Source of the DNA: Symsagittifera roscoffensis | Lineage: Eukaryota > Xenacoelomorpha > Acoela > Convolutidae | Assembly (NCBI RefSeq): GCF_963678635.1 | Contig: NC_087066.1 | Span: 47,713,129 to 47,777,128 of the forward strand | Reading direction: 5' to 3' | DNA length: 64,000 nucleotides | Shown here: positions 1-11,283 of the stretch, piece by piece | Layout of the letters: the number at the start of each line of letters is the position of its first letter | Numbering within the stretch: position 1 is the first letter of the stretch | The notes under the pieces: model-generated | Seen by the model: only the letters and a program-made list of their open reading frames with translations | Told to the model about the DNA's origin: nothing | The model's database searches: none | Position numbers and translations under genes: made by a program

Positions 1-1030
1 GAAGAAAAAAAAGATTAATTGTTTGGTCAAACTTGAAAACTATCAGAGACCAACCCACTGTTAAGTTAGGAATTTCAAGTTGTATACTTTTTTCAATCAA
101 ATTTTTGGAAGTTTTTAAGAAATCGTAGAAAAACATCAAACCTCGGAATTTATAAAACCTGAGCGGTCAAATTAGGAGGCGATTGCAACCTCTGAGAGTA
201 CACCTAAAAGCACCCCAATAGAGTCTTGTTGTTTTCATTTATATTCAAATTTCAATCAAATTTTTTTAACATCCATCCTTTCGAAACATTATATAAAAAA
301 ATTGAAAAAAAGTAATATCCTGGAACTTGAAAAATTTGAGCAGTCATAATTGAAGGAAAAAATTATTATCTCTGACAATACGCTGGCACTGCCAAATTTT
401 GTTCTTGTGAAACTTTTTTTCATGAAAATTTTTAGATATCATTTTTTTGAAAACTTCCCAAAAAAATGTTTAATTGCGGAAACTGAAAGCATTTTAAGTT
501 TCAAGAAAACTTGAAAGCGTTTCAAGCACTTTCAGGTTTTAAAGCATTTCATAAACTAAAAAACTTTCGGTGTGAAGGTTTTTTCAGCATTGTAGGAATA
601 TCAAATTTTGTTAATTTCTTCATAAATCTGATTTTTGTGAAAGTATTCGAAAAAATCGTAAAAAACGTCATATCTCGAAAACTAAAAAATTCAACAATCA
701 AATTTGGAGGCAAGACTTATAAAAATCCTCAGTAAATTACTACAGAGTCCCACTCTCGAGCTGGCACTTTTTAATTGTGTGAAATTTTAATATCTAAAAT
801 TTTGAGGAAAAAAGTCATAGAAAATGTTTTATATCGGAAACTAAAAGGACTTGATCAGAAATTTCGGAGGCAAGATTTGCTACCCCCTGAGAATGTCCTG
901 GTAGCCACTAATCCCAAAGTTGGGAAATTTGGTAAAAATAACAAAAACTGTCTTATCTTGTAGGCTAAAACAATTGGCTATTCGATTTTGGAGGCCGAAT
1001 TCGAAAACCGTGAGAGAACTTCGACAGCTC
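1..1030. repeat. Divergent tandem repeats
   Basis: About five loose copies (near 115-225, 290-395, 640-770, 800-905 and 920-1020) of a block that runs: AAATCGTAAAAAACGTCATAT-like, then a GGAAACTAAAA-like stretch, then TTTGGAGGC and CTCTGAGAGTAC/CTGGTAGC-like ends. Copies differ strongly from each other. Short ORFs here are by-products. Confidence 0.6.
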
Positions 1031-2300
1031 TTATTATCTGGTTGATTATTTCAATTTTGGTGAAAGAAACACTGAATTCAAACCGTAGAGTCAAAAAATT
1101 TATACTTTATAGCATAAACTTCAAAAGAAAAGATGCTTTCGTTGCATGTAAAATAATACGCTGAAAAAACTCAAACATGATGACCTTATTAATTAATAAT
1201 TCTATCGTGGATTTTTTTTCCACACAAAGATAGGGTCGACAAAAATTGGTTTGGAATTTTAAATAGTGAATTAAGCAAAAAACGAATCAATCTAACTGGC
1301 TTATCCCAGGGGGTATTTTTACGGGGCTGAATGAAATAGCATTTAGATGAAATAGCATACGTTTTTCCTAGTTTTATTTACGCGTTGTTTCGTGCTTTTT
1401 GTTATTAAAATTCATGTCTGAAAAAAAAATTGTGATTCTGAAATAAGTGGATGAAAGTTTTGGCATAGTCATTGTTGTTGCAGATGCATGACTGTGTACT
1501 CAATTTCACCAAATTTTTTAAACAAAAAACTGAATAAAATATAAATCAATCTTTTAGTTATGCTCATTTACAATCAAAACTCTATTATATCAAATAGTGA
1601 GGTTGATAGCGTTGTTGAATGTTGTGGATAAAATTTTTTCTGCATTTTTAAATTTTTTTTGCTAGCTTTTTGGGAATAACTTTTTTTAAAAAGCAAGCAA
1701 AAAATTGTAGACCATGTCTTTAGTTTTAGTGTTCTATTAAATTCATTTTTTTCCCTAAAACCCAAATGTTTTATTTACTTATTTTAATAATTTTATCAAA
1801 AAAATTTATTATAAGCTTTTGTTTATATCCTGTCATCGCAGTACATAAAAAACAACTCAATTTGAAAAATAATTAACAAAAATTTTTCGAGTAATTTTTA
1901 AATTTGGAGCTTTTGCACAGTGATTGCTGCACAGCAACCAAAATTCTTGTTGAATTGTAGTTATAATCGGAATTTTTTTGTTAAATCTTCTTTAGTCAAA
2001 GTCGAACGCTCGGATATAAGATTTTTGAACGGGTCATAGCAAAACTGTCTTTTTTAAGCTCCTATGACGAATGTGCATGTGAAGAATCTATTAGTAGTAA
2101 TTTTGCAAGATCATACAAAATGTAAATTCTGCTAGAATAAGCAGAAAATGAAAAATGAACTTTCTTGGCCTACAAAGGTAGACAAAAATTTCATACAACA
2201 TCTTCATTTTTTGCTCGGTGCAATAGTTGAAAGTATTTAAAGACTACTTATTTTCATGAAACCGTCTAGTCTAAACAGTGTTAGAATTTTACGCTGCCTC
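1031..2300. other. AT-rich stretch, nothing recognised
   Basis: No convincing exon, RNA gene or mobile element on either strand. Short open stretches, such as 1574-1765 on the minus strand, lack coding character. Confidence 0.5.
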
Positions 2301-2329
2301 ATTTAAATGTTCATTTTTTAGTCCGTTTG

Positions 2330-3490
2330 CCTCATTCTTTTGACTTTTGGAGACAGTGACGGAAAATTTGAGCTCGGATTGGTTTCACTTCTCCAAACAA
2401 TTTTCGACTTTTTAACTAGCTATTTACGACTATCTTAGTAAACGTTCCAAACTCTATTTTAAAAAAGGTTCCAAACTGGTTATTTGGCCTAACTGTCATA
2501 ATTTCTACGTTGCTAGGGCAAAATCTATTGCTTTTTATTTTCTATGGTGTGCGGTTGAGGGTGATTTAAAAAAAATTCTCATTGTTTTTGAAACATGTCA
2601 TACTTTTAAAGCAAAAATTGCTCCATAAGAGTTAAGGACAGTCGGAACGTTCAGTGCTTCACACAGATACGGCTTTCGAAAAAAGTGGTGCATTACTTGT
2701 GCTCGGCGTTGTTTTTTCTTTTCTCCAGACAAAATTCGATTTTTTAACAAAGAACTTTTTAAATGGGCCAAAAATTAGTGTTATCCTGAACTCAAATTTT
2801 TAATCAATCTCGTTGCTAAGAGCAAAATCCTCACTTTATTTTGTATGGCGTGCGGAGGGATGATTTAAAGAAACCACAAAAATTCTTAATTACTTTCATT
2901 TATTTCTGAAAATTTCACCTTTTTTAAATTAAACACTGCTCCATAGACCCTGAAAGGCAGTCGAAACATTCAGGGCATTGCACTGATTTACCAGTCTTGT
3001 TGATTTGGCTTTCGAAGAAATTATGGACTATTTATGCTTCGGGTGTTCTTTTTATTCAGTTAATTTTCGACTTTTAACAACCGCTCTTGCCGGAATTTTT
3101 TTATAGCCTCCTTGACAGAAATTTTTATAGCATCGCTGACGAAATATAACAAAAATTTTTCTTGAGCTCATATTTAAAACAAAATTCAACCTGTGATCAT
3201 GTTTGGTAAAATTATGTTGTTTTGAAAACTGCTAATTTGGGATAATTACCGAGCGATATATTATTGTTAAGACACGAGAGAAGATAAATACATAAATTAT
3301 TACTTAGTAGTTTTTATTAGCGTGTGAGGGATTAATTGAACAAAAAGTTTCCATTTTTTCCCAAATTTTTCATGCAAAATACTTTTTACTCAGCCCTGAA
3401 GTGTAGTCTGAACATTCAAGGCTTGATATACGAGCAGTCTTTGCTGGTTTTCGGAATTTAATTCAAGTGAAGCGAAGAAGTTAATTCAAG
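2330..3490 (+). repeat. Cluster of dispersed repeat family R1, three partial copies
   Basis: Three successive copies of a non-coding repeat. Each has a CAAATTTCGACTTTTTAACTAG-like block (about 2397, 2727, 3058) and a downstream block resembling GGCAGTCGGAACATTCAGGG...GAGCAGTCTTGTT (about 2636, 2950, 3405). Further single copies occur elsewhere in the window. Confidence 0.7.
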
Positions 3491-3499
3491 TTGAATAGG

Positions 3500-4180
3500 C
3501 AAATATGTAGGTTTTCAAAATCAACTTAAAAAGGACTTTTGCAGTTAGTATTTCCAGGATATATCAGTATTGTTAATATTACAGTAATGGCTATCTTCAA
3601 AAATGCAGTCAATACATAATACGCAAGTCACATAAGTAAAATGATAACAGCATTTACATCTCAAATGAAGATCATTATAACTATGTTTACAAGCAATCTG
3701 CGGTCAATTGATACAATTTTCAGTTAATTTTTTTGAGTTTTACTTTTTTGAGTTCAGCTTGTTTGAGATTCGCGGAAATTGGAGTGACATCTCGATAAGA
3801 GACTGTGCATGTGGCTAGATGGATACAACAATTCCACATTTCGAATGCTGATTAAATCGAGGACAGCGGACACTGGACTTATTCTGTCGAAGGGACATCT
3901 CCACTGTGCTGTTCCAGCCACATGGCACCTGTTGTCTCGTTTCACAAATCCATCCGAAGTGATTAACTTTTTTTGGAATGCCTTGTTTTGTTCTGATGAT
4001 CGCGGAAGGGGTAGAAGACCTTAACAGAACAAAAACATGGGCTAAAATTTGAAAAGATCTAAATTAGTTTTTAGACGGTTGCTGACGACAATTGACGGCA
4101 CCATTTTTAAGATACAGTTGAACTTTTCAAGAAATATAAACAAAAGCGAATCAGTTTTGAACGAAATTCTTCTTTGGCTC
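3500..4180. other. Stretch without a recognised gene
   Basis: Nothing supported. An open stretch at 3809-4024 (+) with its antisense partner shows no known motif. This lies just downstream of the candidate last host exon. Confidence 0.4.
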
Positions 4181-4188
4181 CATATTTA

Positions 4189-4355
4189 TTAATTCTTAAC
4201 GAAATTTGAGCTGAACCATAGAAAAAGTTTTTTTTGGAAACAGGCGAGGAACTCGGCAGACAAATAGCGTAATTTAAATTCTGAGAGCTCAGTAAACAAA
4301 AAATTATCACGCGTAACAAGGCGATTGAGGTCATTTTTTCTGGTGTTATAATATT
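4189..4355 (-). CDS. Candidate last exon of the DUF3638-family gene
   Basis: After an AACTTTTGCAG acceptor (AG at 4357-4356) a 167-bp stretch starts with two bases that complete the codon split at 8666 and stays open for 54 codons to a TAA at 4191-4189. It contains VTRDNFLFTELSEF and LSAEFLACFQKKLF, which resembles the D-x-F(I/L) and SP-V-x-FL blocks at the end of family members. An AATAAA overlaps the stop on the minus strand (4190-4185). The intron to 8666 would be 4.3 kb and contain the BEL/Pao relic and a MITE. Fit of phase, spacing and length is good, but similarity is slight. Confidence 0.45.
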
Positions 4356-4391
4356 CTGCAAAAGTTTTAGATGAAAACTTCAAAATCAAAT

Positions 4392-5590
4392 CATTTATAG
4401 CATGATATAAATTTTAAATAAAATAGTCGCACAACTGATAAGTTTTAAAGTTTACCTTTCAATCGTTAAAAGTCTCAAAACCTATCACAGAATATCATTT
4501 TTGTTTTAAAATTCTTTCGAACCATCTAAGAAACAAAACAGTCGCCCGCACCAAAATGTATTTATAACTAAAAAAATAATTTTGTCTGGCAGGTTATTGC
4601 CGTCTGTACATGATTTACCGTGTATCACAAAAGGATGCTACTTTAAACACATTCTAGCCTTTAAACAAAAATTTTACGATTTTTGAGTTGAGCGCGGTCA
4701 CATTTTTGGTGCCGCTACCCAGGATGATAAATACGTTTGAGCAAGTATAACGGGTAGCAGCCAAACGTCGGCTGCAGTCCTTTGACCTTACATCAAGGTA
4801 ATTGCTTTCAACCCAAGGCTACTCACGCCTACAAGGAATATCTTAGAACTCTCACTTAGCGCCACACAGAGAAATCTGTCCGGCACACTGGAATGAAATT
4901 GCCCAGACTCAACTTGTCCCTAAACTTTTTCGGGAAGATTATTTTCTTAATTTCAAACAAGTAATCGTTAGGTCAGGCGAATGGCACGGCAGATAGTTGT
5001 GTGGGCCTCTAGAATTAAGGTCGCTTTGACTAAAGATGGAATTCGTGAAGGACTGAAGTTGAACATCTTGAAGGATGTTCTAGGTGAAAAAATCCACAGC
5101 TCCACCGTGGTTCAAAAAAAAAGTCACGGAATACAAGAATTAAACATTCCGGTTCGCGGCACAAATATGTGATTGCGCTCAATTCAAAAACCTAAATCAA
5201 AAAAAGCGTTTAAGGTATAAACATAGGTAATTCTAAGCTAGACAATTTGTTAAATAACTAATTATAAGTTTATATTGACAAAATCTGCAATTAATGCGGT
5301 CTCCATAAATATTTCAGTTTGATTATATCTTTGAGGTTTTTGTAAAATAATTTAAGGTTTTTGAGTTAAAGCGCGGTCCAGAATATTTAATTCTCGTATC
5401 CTGGGTGTTCTTTTCTTTAAATATCTGGATCCAAACTAGAGCATTGAAATATTTTTATACGGAATATTGTTCACAAATTTCAACTGAGACTGAAATCCAG
5501 GCCTCAAAATATATGTCTCGCATAGGTCGCACGAATTTCAACTTCAACTTCAATCCTTCACGAAATTCGAATGATCTTGAAAACCAGGTC
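4392..5590. other. Intronic stretch with a short direct repeat
   Basis: A TTTTTGAGTTGAGCGCGGTC-like block occurs near 4680 and again near 5356, about 676 bp apart, each close to a CCCAGGATG/ATCCTGGGTG-like block of opposite orientation. It could be part of the BEL/Pao relic that follows, but no LTR could be drawn. No exon recognised. Confidence 0.4.
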
Positions 5591-5599
5591 TCAAAGTAT

Positions 5600-7210
5600 A
5601 GGCATTGTATGTTTGGACTAGAACTGGGACCTTATAATGAACACCCTGGTACGTTAGCCGAGGTAGATCGTGAGCTGCCTAGAGAGATCACACAAAGAAC
5701 CTTTTTATTTTAGTGTCATCAGTGTTTGATTCCCTTGGTTTTGTTGCGCCTTATATGGCACAAGCCCGTCTCCTGTTAAAAGAGAATTGGCGTGTGAAGA
5801 AAAGCGATCACTTAACTGAAGACATAAGGAAAAAGATCATTGCTGGGAAGAATGGCCATCCCACGCGCTTACTTCAGTGCGCCTGTTGATATAGTAAAAA
5901 TTCACATGTTGGCGACAATTCGCTTGATATCACGGACATTCATGTGGCCTATCCGTACAACTGTTCTACAATGGCTCCACACGGATGAGAAGAACTTGAC
6001 TTCGTTGTCAATAGAATTTGTGAGACTGTTGATTCAACAACCATTGATGAGTCGTACCACGTAGCAACCGGTGATAATGCCACAGACAAAGGTCCACTTG
6101 GAATAGGAGCCGATTAACAAGTAAATTATCGAATTCGATAAACTAATAATTACCTATGCAAAAAACAAGCTCTTTTTCTAAACTCTTGCGCCAATCGACT
6201 AATGTGTTCAGGTTCGTGCCTAGATACGCACATTTCCCATTTTAAAAAAAACGCAATCGACCCTTCAGCTCTCCCAAAATGATTCTTTCACGGCAGAAAT
6301 AAAACTACTCAAGACCAATAAATCCATGGAAAATTCGCATCGAGTAGCCGTATATTAACCATTTAATAGACTAAATGGACTGTTACCTTGAATTGGTCCC
6401 ACCAGGCGTCTTCTTGAAACTAGTTTGAAGCGAAAGATTCTGTGAAAATAGATGGTCGTCGCTATCCTGTTAAACGTTTCATTCGCCATCCTCTTTTTAA
6501 GTATCAGTCCCTTGATTATCTTAGGTATCAGTCCCTCGATTATATGCGCGCCGCTATACATCTCATATCGCCGTCTGTCAACTGAGATAAATCCTCAGTG
6601 AAGCCAAAAATTATGCTTGCATGTCAAAAGCGCAAAGTTGAACGTGTCATCCCCAAGAGGGCGTATATTTATCTAGAGCGTCAAGCGTGCAAAAAAACCT
6701 GCTCATTGGTATTGCGGATTTGACTAATTGGGCTCGTTTTAACTATCTGTTCGCAGCAGCTCAGAGAAGCGGTGGAGCTTTCTTTTTAATTGCATGACAC
6801 AACGAGCGATCCGTTTCGTAACCGTACCTTCTATGGATGTCAACTCGTGGCTTTTGGGTATTGGTAGATTCATTGCCCGCCGAGGAACTCCGTCCGTCAT
6901 TTGGTTGCAAAATAGTACAAACTTCGTGGGGTAATAATGCAAACTTCGAAGGCTTAAAATGGAATTACACTTTTCCGGGTGCGCCATATCATGGGAGCGT
7001 CTGGTAAGGTCCTGCAAGCATGCACCTTTTTGGTTACTTGGAACTCGCAAACTCAAAACAGAAGTAATCGACACGACGCTCTGTTTGGTCAAACAATTTT
7101 TAAATGCGCGACCAATGATTTCCGCAAAAATTGAGCCGGATAGATTTGAAGGCATTACGCCTAATTATTTGCTGGTTGGACAGCCAACAAGGAAAGCATA
7201 AGGCGTCCTC
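5600..7210 (+). pseudogene. Decayed BEL/Pao retrotransposon pol
   Basis: On the plus strand, broken by frameshifts and stops, three blocks appear in pol order. Near 5660-5830: ITQRTFL followed in another frame by SSVFDSLGFVAPYMAQARLLLKENW, the segment after reverse transcriptase. Near 5940-6120: a TTVLQWLHTDEKN and ATGDNAT stretch of the RNase H to integrase part. Near 6860-7200: RFIARRGTPSVIW, WERLVRSCKHAPF and TTLCLVKQFLNARPMI, ending TPNYLLVGQP, the integrase core and C-terminal part. These features are typical of BEL/Pao. LTRs were not found. It lies in the host gene's last intron, antisense to it. Confidence 0.85.
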
Positions 7211-7429
7211 TGTACACCTATAATTCCTCCTTTATACACCTACAGCAAAAGATGGCAAAAGGCGGCCTCTTTGCTAGTGGTACAGAAAGTTCAACTTGAT
7301 TGAATATTCAATAACTAAGGAACACTTAAAAAATAAAATGAAAAACTTTTTAAAACTTTTTTCTTATATATTGTTAAATTTTTAATCCGGAAAACTTTTT
7401 TCTTAAAAACCTGTTTCACCTGAGATTAA

Positions 7430-7735
7430 TTTTAAAAAGTTATGGGGGTTTAAAGATTGCCAATTTGAGACGAATAGCGCGCGATATTTAAACGCGCAAG
7501 CGGAGATATAATCCGTACTAGAAATCGCATAAAACAAGGATGCGGCATGATCTTTGGTTTATCTAATACTTTGCAATATTGTGCCCTAAATAGCTTGTTG
7601 GGTGATGATATTCAGAAAACAAACAAACAAACAAAAAATTCAGTGTTTTTTTTAATTTCCTCCATTTTTAAATCTCCATAGAAATCAAAAGCAGCCGGAA
7701 AATATTCAGGCCTTTGACCTGATTTGAGCATTCTT
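7430..7735 (+). repeat. Copy of dispersed repeat family R1
   Basis: Contains the GGGGGTTTAAAGATTGCCAATTTG and CGCGCAAGCGGAGAT blocks (7444-7512), then, about 170 bp on, a weakened CAGCCGGAAAATATTCAGG block (7700 region). Confidence 0.7.
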
Positions 7736-7907
7736 GTATTACTCTATAAGGTAAATCATGAATGTTGAATATAGAGAAAACTTGATATATTTATACACAC
7801 ATTTGAGCCTTTAATAGAACATCTTAAGCAAAAACCACGTTCAAATTGCGCGGTTTTATTTTTATTCAAAAAAATTGTGTTGAATGAAATTCGGAACAAA
7901 ATCGATT

Positions 7908-8519
7908 CAGTGCTGATTTAAATTATCCACAAACAAAAAGTTTTTACTTCAAACGAATTTTTCTCAAATTGAGTTGAGATTAGACAATAAGGGAATGGAA
8001 CTAAAGTTGCCTTAAAATTTAGCAGAATTATTATGGTGTAAAATATTTTGCGAATTTCGGGTTCAAAATTTAAATCCAAAACGACCATTTTCAGCTTTTT
8101 TCACTCAATCAAAAATTAAGCCAAACTATTAGTCCAATTGCTGACAAAAAATATTCAAGTCAGCCTCGTATATAGCCCAACAAAGGTTAAAAGGTATGAT
8201 CTCCAAAAGTTGTTGTAAAAGAAGATCTAAAGTTTGTTTGTTTTTGATACAAAATTCGTACTTTATATAGTAAAATATACATTTTTTGGCTTTCAAACGA
8301 AAATAAATTTTAATTATACAAACTGAAACGATAGGACCTTTCTTAAAATTAGGGGTTAAATTGTGGACCCGAATTTGGCAAAATAAACTACTACATATGA
8401 TTTCTGCTGAAATACTAAGCAAGATTTTTCGTCATCATTTTTGTCTAAAGTCAAGCCAATGTGAAAAAAACTTGTTTCAAATTTCATTCGTTTTATCAAG
8501 ATAATTCAATTTAACACTG
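7908..8519. mobile_element. Mariner-type MITE, older copy
   Basis: 612 bp starting CAGTGCTGATTTAAATTA and ending with the inverted form of CAGTGTTAAATTGAATTA, followed by TA at 8520-8521. Much of its length matches the better copy at 54630-55253, including the inner blocks around 8150-8400, but with many differences, and the left TA has been lost. It lies in the last large intron of the host gene. The open stretch at 8129-8422 inside it is not a gene. Confidence 0.8.
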
Positions 8520-8665
8520 TACTCAGTAAAAAATAAATGATCGCTTAAATGTACATGACAGGTAGGGGATGAAAGATGAATATTTTTGCTATACGATTTG
8601 CCTCAATCAGTTTAAAAATCTTGAACTACAAAGAACCCATTTGTAAAATTAAAATAACAGCTCAC

Positions 8666-9006
8666 CTAAATAGCTGCAAATCCATTGTTCCTGTTCCGCA
8701 TTTTCGAAATATAGATTTCCTGCGAACAAGTTCAACTCAGCAAACTGAACCAAATCGACAAATGTCAAACTATTTCCTTTGGGAACCGAAAAGCCACACA
8801 TGTTTTGAAGGGCCACGATCTGTCTGGAAGGCTTCTGGTAGTACGGTTGGAACATGAAAAGTACAGCATGATTCATCTTATTAAGTGTGTCGTATAGGTT
8901 GTTGACCTCAAATGGGGTCAGAAGGATTAGGGTTCCGCTGAAGTTGCACTTCACAGCCCAGAAAGCGTCTCTCGTGAATTCGTCCATGGATTTCAACTGA
9001 CTAGAG
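8666..9006 (-). CDS. C-terminal exon of the DUF3638-family gene
   Basis: A 341-bp exon with a canonical acceptor (TTTTTGTTTCAG, AG at 9008-9007) and donor TTTAG/GTGAGC (GT at 8665-8664). It encodes about 113 residues: DEFTRDAFWAVKC, then GTLILLTPFEVNNLYDTL, then LVQFAELNLFAGNLYFENAEQ and WICSYL. In the family the C-terminal part has a DD-x-L-R-P-V-x-W block, an ISPFE-x-N-x-L block and a LNLFAGQLYF block in this order, so identification is strong. This is 24 kb downstream of the main exon, separated by three introns, one of them holding the 18.9-kb retroelement. Confidence 0.88.
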
Positions 9007-9619
9007 CTGAAACAAAAAGCATTTTAGAGCTGATCTTCGTCCTGAATATTTCTAGGGGACTTGCAGATTGACAACAAGTAAAATATCTTTTGTAGCTGTG
9101 AGCTCAGAAAATGAAAACTTAAAGACTGTAAAGAGAACCACGTCAAAAATGGCTAGTTGAAAATTGGAATTTTGTCTGAAGAAAAAACCCTTGCGAGCAC
9201 AAGCCTTTCGTCACTTTCTTCCAATGTCGGAGAACAATTCGAATTAGAATGAAGTAGTTCAAGTGCTTGTTTTTTAATCAATGAAAATTTGGAAAAACCA
9301 GTGCATTCTAATGCGATAGCCAAAATCAACCAATTTTATAACAAGGGTTGACTTTAAAGTTGAATGTAGGAGCTTTATTGGGGTGTCCTTGAACTTTTCA
9401 GCACTGGCAATTTTGATCCAATTCAATAGCTTTCTCTCTACATGTTTATTTCAGTGATCAATAAAACAATAAAACTTTGTGGCCTTCCCCTTTTGCTTTT
9501 ATGATCAGCCTACTGAAACACGTTGAGATAAAATAAGAAAACCTGTATCAAAAGTTTCACGAAGTCATTTTCGTTCCGACTTTCGAAGGAACAAATTAAC
9601 CGAGTAGTAGTGGTCGGTG

Positions 9620-9895
9620 CGGTTTCCTTTTCTACTGACAAATTTCAACTGGCCATTTTCGGCGGCAGTTTTTAAAATATCAATTGAAAGTTTTCGATGT
9701 CCTGAGCTAAAATTTCAAAACGTTTGTGAATTTTTGTAGTTTTTTTAAAAAGTTTGAAAATTGTCAACTACTGTCAATTGAGCGCAAAATTTTTCGAAAA
9801 AAAAAGACTTCAACATTTAAGTAAAATTATTTCCTTGACTTTACAGACAGTCGGAATGTTCTTGATTTTGCCCTGATATGAGTGATAATCTTATT
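9620..9895 (+). repeat. Partial copy of dispersed repeat family R1
   Basis: Has the GACAAATTTCAACTGGCCATTTTC-like start and the CAGTCGGAATGTTC...GCCCTGATATGAG end (9846-9882). It lies in the host intron between 10323 and 9007. Confidence 0.55.
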
Positions 9896-10119
9896 ATAAA
9901 TTACTGAATTTGTTCGGTTGCATGAAGACCTATTTAAGAAATATTTGGGGCTTAACTAAAGCAAACGTCAACGCAAACTTCAAAAAAAGACGTTTTCCAA
10001 TTTTTCGCTTCTAAAACCTTGGTTAACTCTACAGAAGTATGGTACAGCAACTATGAAAACTTAGCAATATGAAAGTTTATGAATAATCTTTCAGTTACAT
10101 TATAAATTAATTCAAGACT

Positions 10120-10180
10120 ACTCGTATCAGGGCAAAGCCCTGAATGTTCCGACTGCCTTTTAAGGTCTAGGGAGCAGTAA
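10120..10180 (-). repeat. Inverted partial copy of repeat family R1
   Basis: Reads on the minus strand as the R1 end block: AAGGCAGTCGGAACATTCAG, then GGCTTTGCCCTGATACGAG. The only inverted copy noticed in the window. Confidence 0.7.
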
Positions 10181-10323
10181 TAACATGAAAAAATTAAAAG
10201 AAAAAATAAAAATAATTTGAATGCTCTTTCTGGTAGTGCAAAGGATACACTTGCATGCGCCAGCTCAAAGTTTGGACTTATATCAACATCTGGACGTTCA
10301 CAAAAAGAATAAGAAGTACTCAC

Positions 10324-10371
10324 ACATTTTGCAATTCGTTGATTTCTATGATAGCCAGCGTCTGTGAATTT
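10324..10371 (-). CDS. Candidate 48-bp microexon of the DUF3638-family gene
   Basis: A 48-bp open stretch between an ACTATTTAG acceptor (AG at 10373-10372) and a strong GTGAGT donor (GT at 10323-10322). Starting in phase 2 and ending in phase 2, it is the only stretch I found between 29796 and 9006 that joins both neighbours in frame; it would add about 16 residues (including SQTLAIIEINELQN). The alternative acceptor at CACAG (10362) runs into a stop. The acceptor is weak: it has no pyrimidine tract, because a hAT-type MITE ends 18 nt upstream and places a run of G on the transcribed strand there. The exon may be skipped or inactive. Confidence 0.5.
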
Positions 10372-10389
10372 CTAAATAGTGGTTCAACC

Positions 10390-10757
10390 CAGGGTGGACG
10401 CCCCCCCCCCTCAGGGATTCGACTCCCTGCCGACCCAAAGGGTCCCCCCTTTGATACTTTTTAAGAAATCCATTTTTGGCCCTAAAATTTTTTTAAGGGC
10501 GCCTTCGGCGCCAATATTAACTATTTTTTCAGGGGGAGCGCGCGCCAAAAAAAAAACGCGATTTTTTTGTCAAAATTTTTCAAAAAATGCCCAAAAACGG
10601 CTTTTTTGACCGTTTTTCAAAAATTTGCCTGATGCTTTGGGAGAGCTCGAAAAATCAATTTGGTCGACCTAAAAAAAAAGGTCGTCAAATTTTCGAAAAT
10701 TTTTTGAAAATCCCCCCCCCCCCCCCCCCCCTCGAGAAAATCCTAGATCCGCCCCTG
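10390..10757. mobile_element. hAT-type MITE with perfect 8-bp target duplication
   Basis: 368 bp with terminal inverted repeats CAGGGTGGACG and CAGGGGCGGAT and an exact 8-bp duplication GTTCAACC at 10382-10389 and 10758-10765. CAGGG termini plus 8-bp duplications are typical of hAT elements. It contains runs of 10 C (10401-10410) and 20 C (10712-10731) and no ORF. It ends 18 nt upstream of the candidate microexon acceptor of the host gene. Confidence 0.88.
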
Positions 10758-10864
10758 GTTCAACCGTTAGCCTCCCTCCCCCTTCCACCCCAAGTCAATC
10801 ATATAAATCATTTTACAGCACAAATTAGTACTAATAATTTTTGTAATATGAAAAAAGGTTAAAA

Positions 10865-11274
10865 TGAGTTAGGACTGGAGTGTATAACTCATAGAGTAAT
10901 TTCGGATAGGGTACACCGTCTGCTCGTCACGCTATCTTATTTTCGGCCGGATAGATTCGTGCAACTTCTTAGTCTAATACCGATCCTAATCTTACTCTTA
11001 TACTATCTAGTCTCAGGTTGTTTAACTAGTCTCTGCTAGGCTCAATAGATCTAGGGTATACTGGTTTATTGCGGCTGCTGAAGTGCTCGGGAGAGTCCAA
11101 CTAATTTCTAAGTTAAATTCAAATCTCTCTGGTGCTGAAATTACAAGTAACTTCAGCACTTACAAATAAGTGGGTTGTTAGTTAGATGGATCATGATTGG
11201 TTAATATTAAATACTTTACATTGGTAAAATATCTAATTTATCCAATCATAAAATGTAGTTTAGATCAGGTTCCA
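10865..11274 (-). repeat. 3' LTR of the giant retroelement
   Basis: 410-bp copy of the LTR, offset exactly 18,500 bp from the other. It carries the same AATAAA (11070-11065) and hairpin (11132-11159). The host flank on its outer side is the AAAA target duplication at 10861-10864. Confidence 0.97.
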
Positions 11275-11283
11275 CCCATCCGG
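11275..11283 (-). promoter_or_regulatory. Possible short polypurine tract
   Basis: Directly upstream of the 3' LTR the minus strand reads GGATGGG, a short tract broken by one T. This is poorer than usual polypurine tracts, but no better one lies close to the LTR. Confidence 0.35.

Noticed and set aside
6739..7155. 138-codon minus-strand ORF
   Set aside because: It is the antisense of the BEL/Pao integrase relic, which is recognisable on the plus strand.
8129..8422. 97-codon minus-strand ORF
   Set aside because: Entirely inside the mariner-type MITE at 7908-8519; its sequence is repeat, not gene.
10412..10429. Possible regulatory stem-loop CAGGGATTCGACTCCCTG
   Set aside because: It is internal to the hAT-type MITE and is best explained as part of that element.
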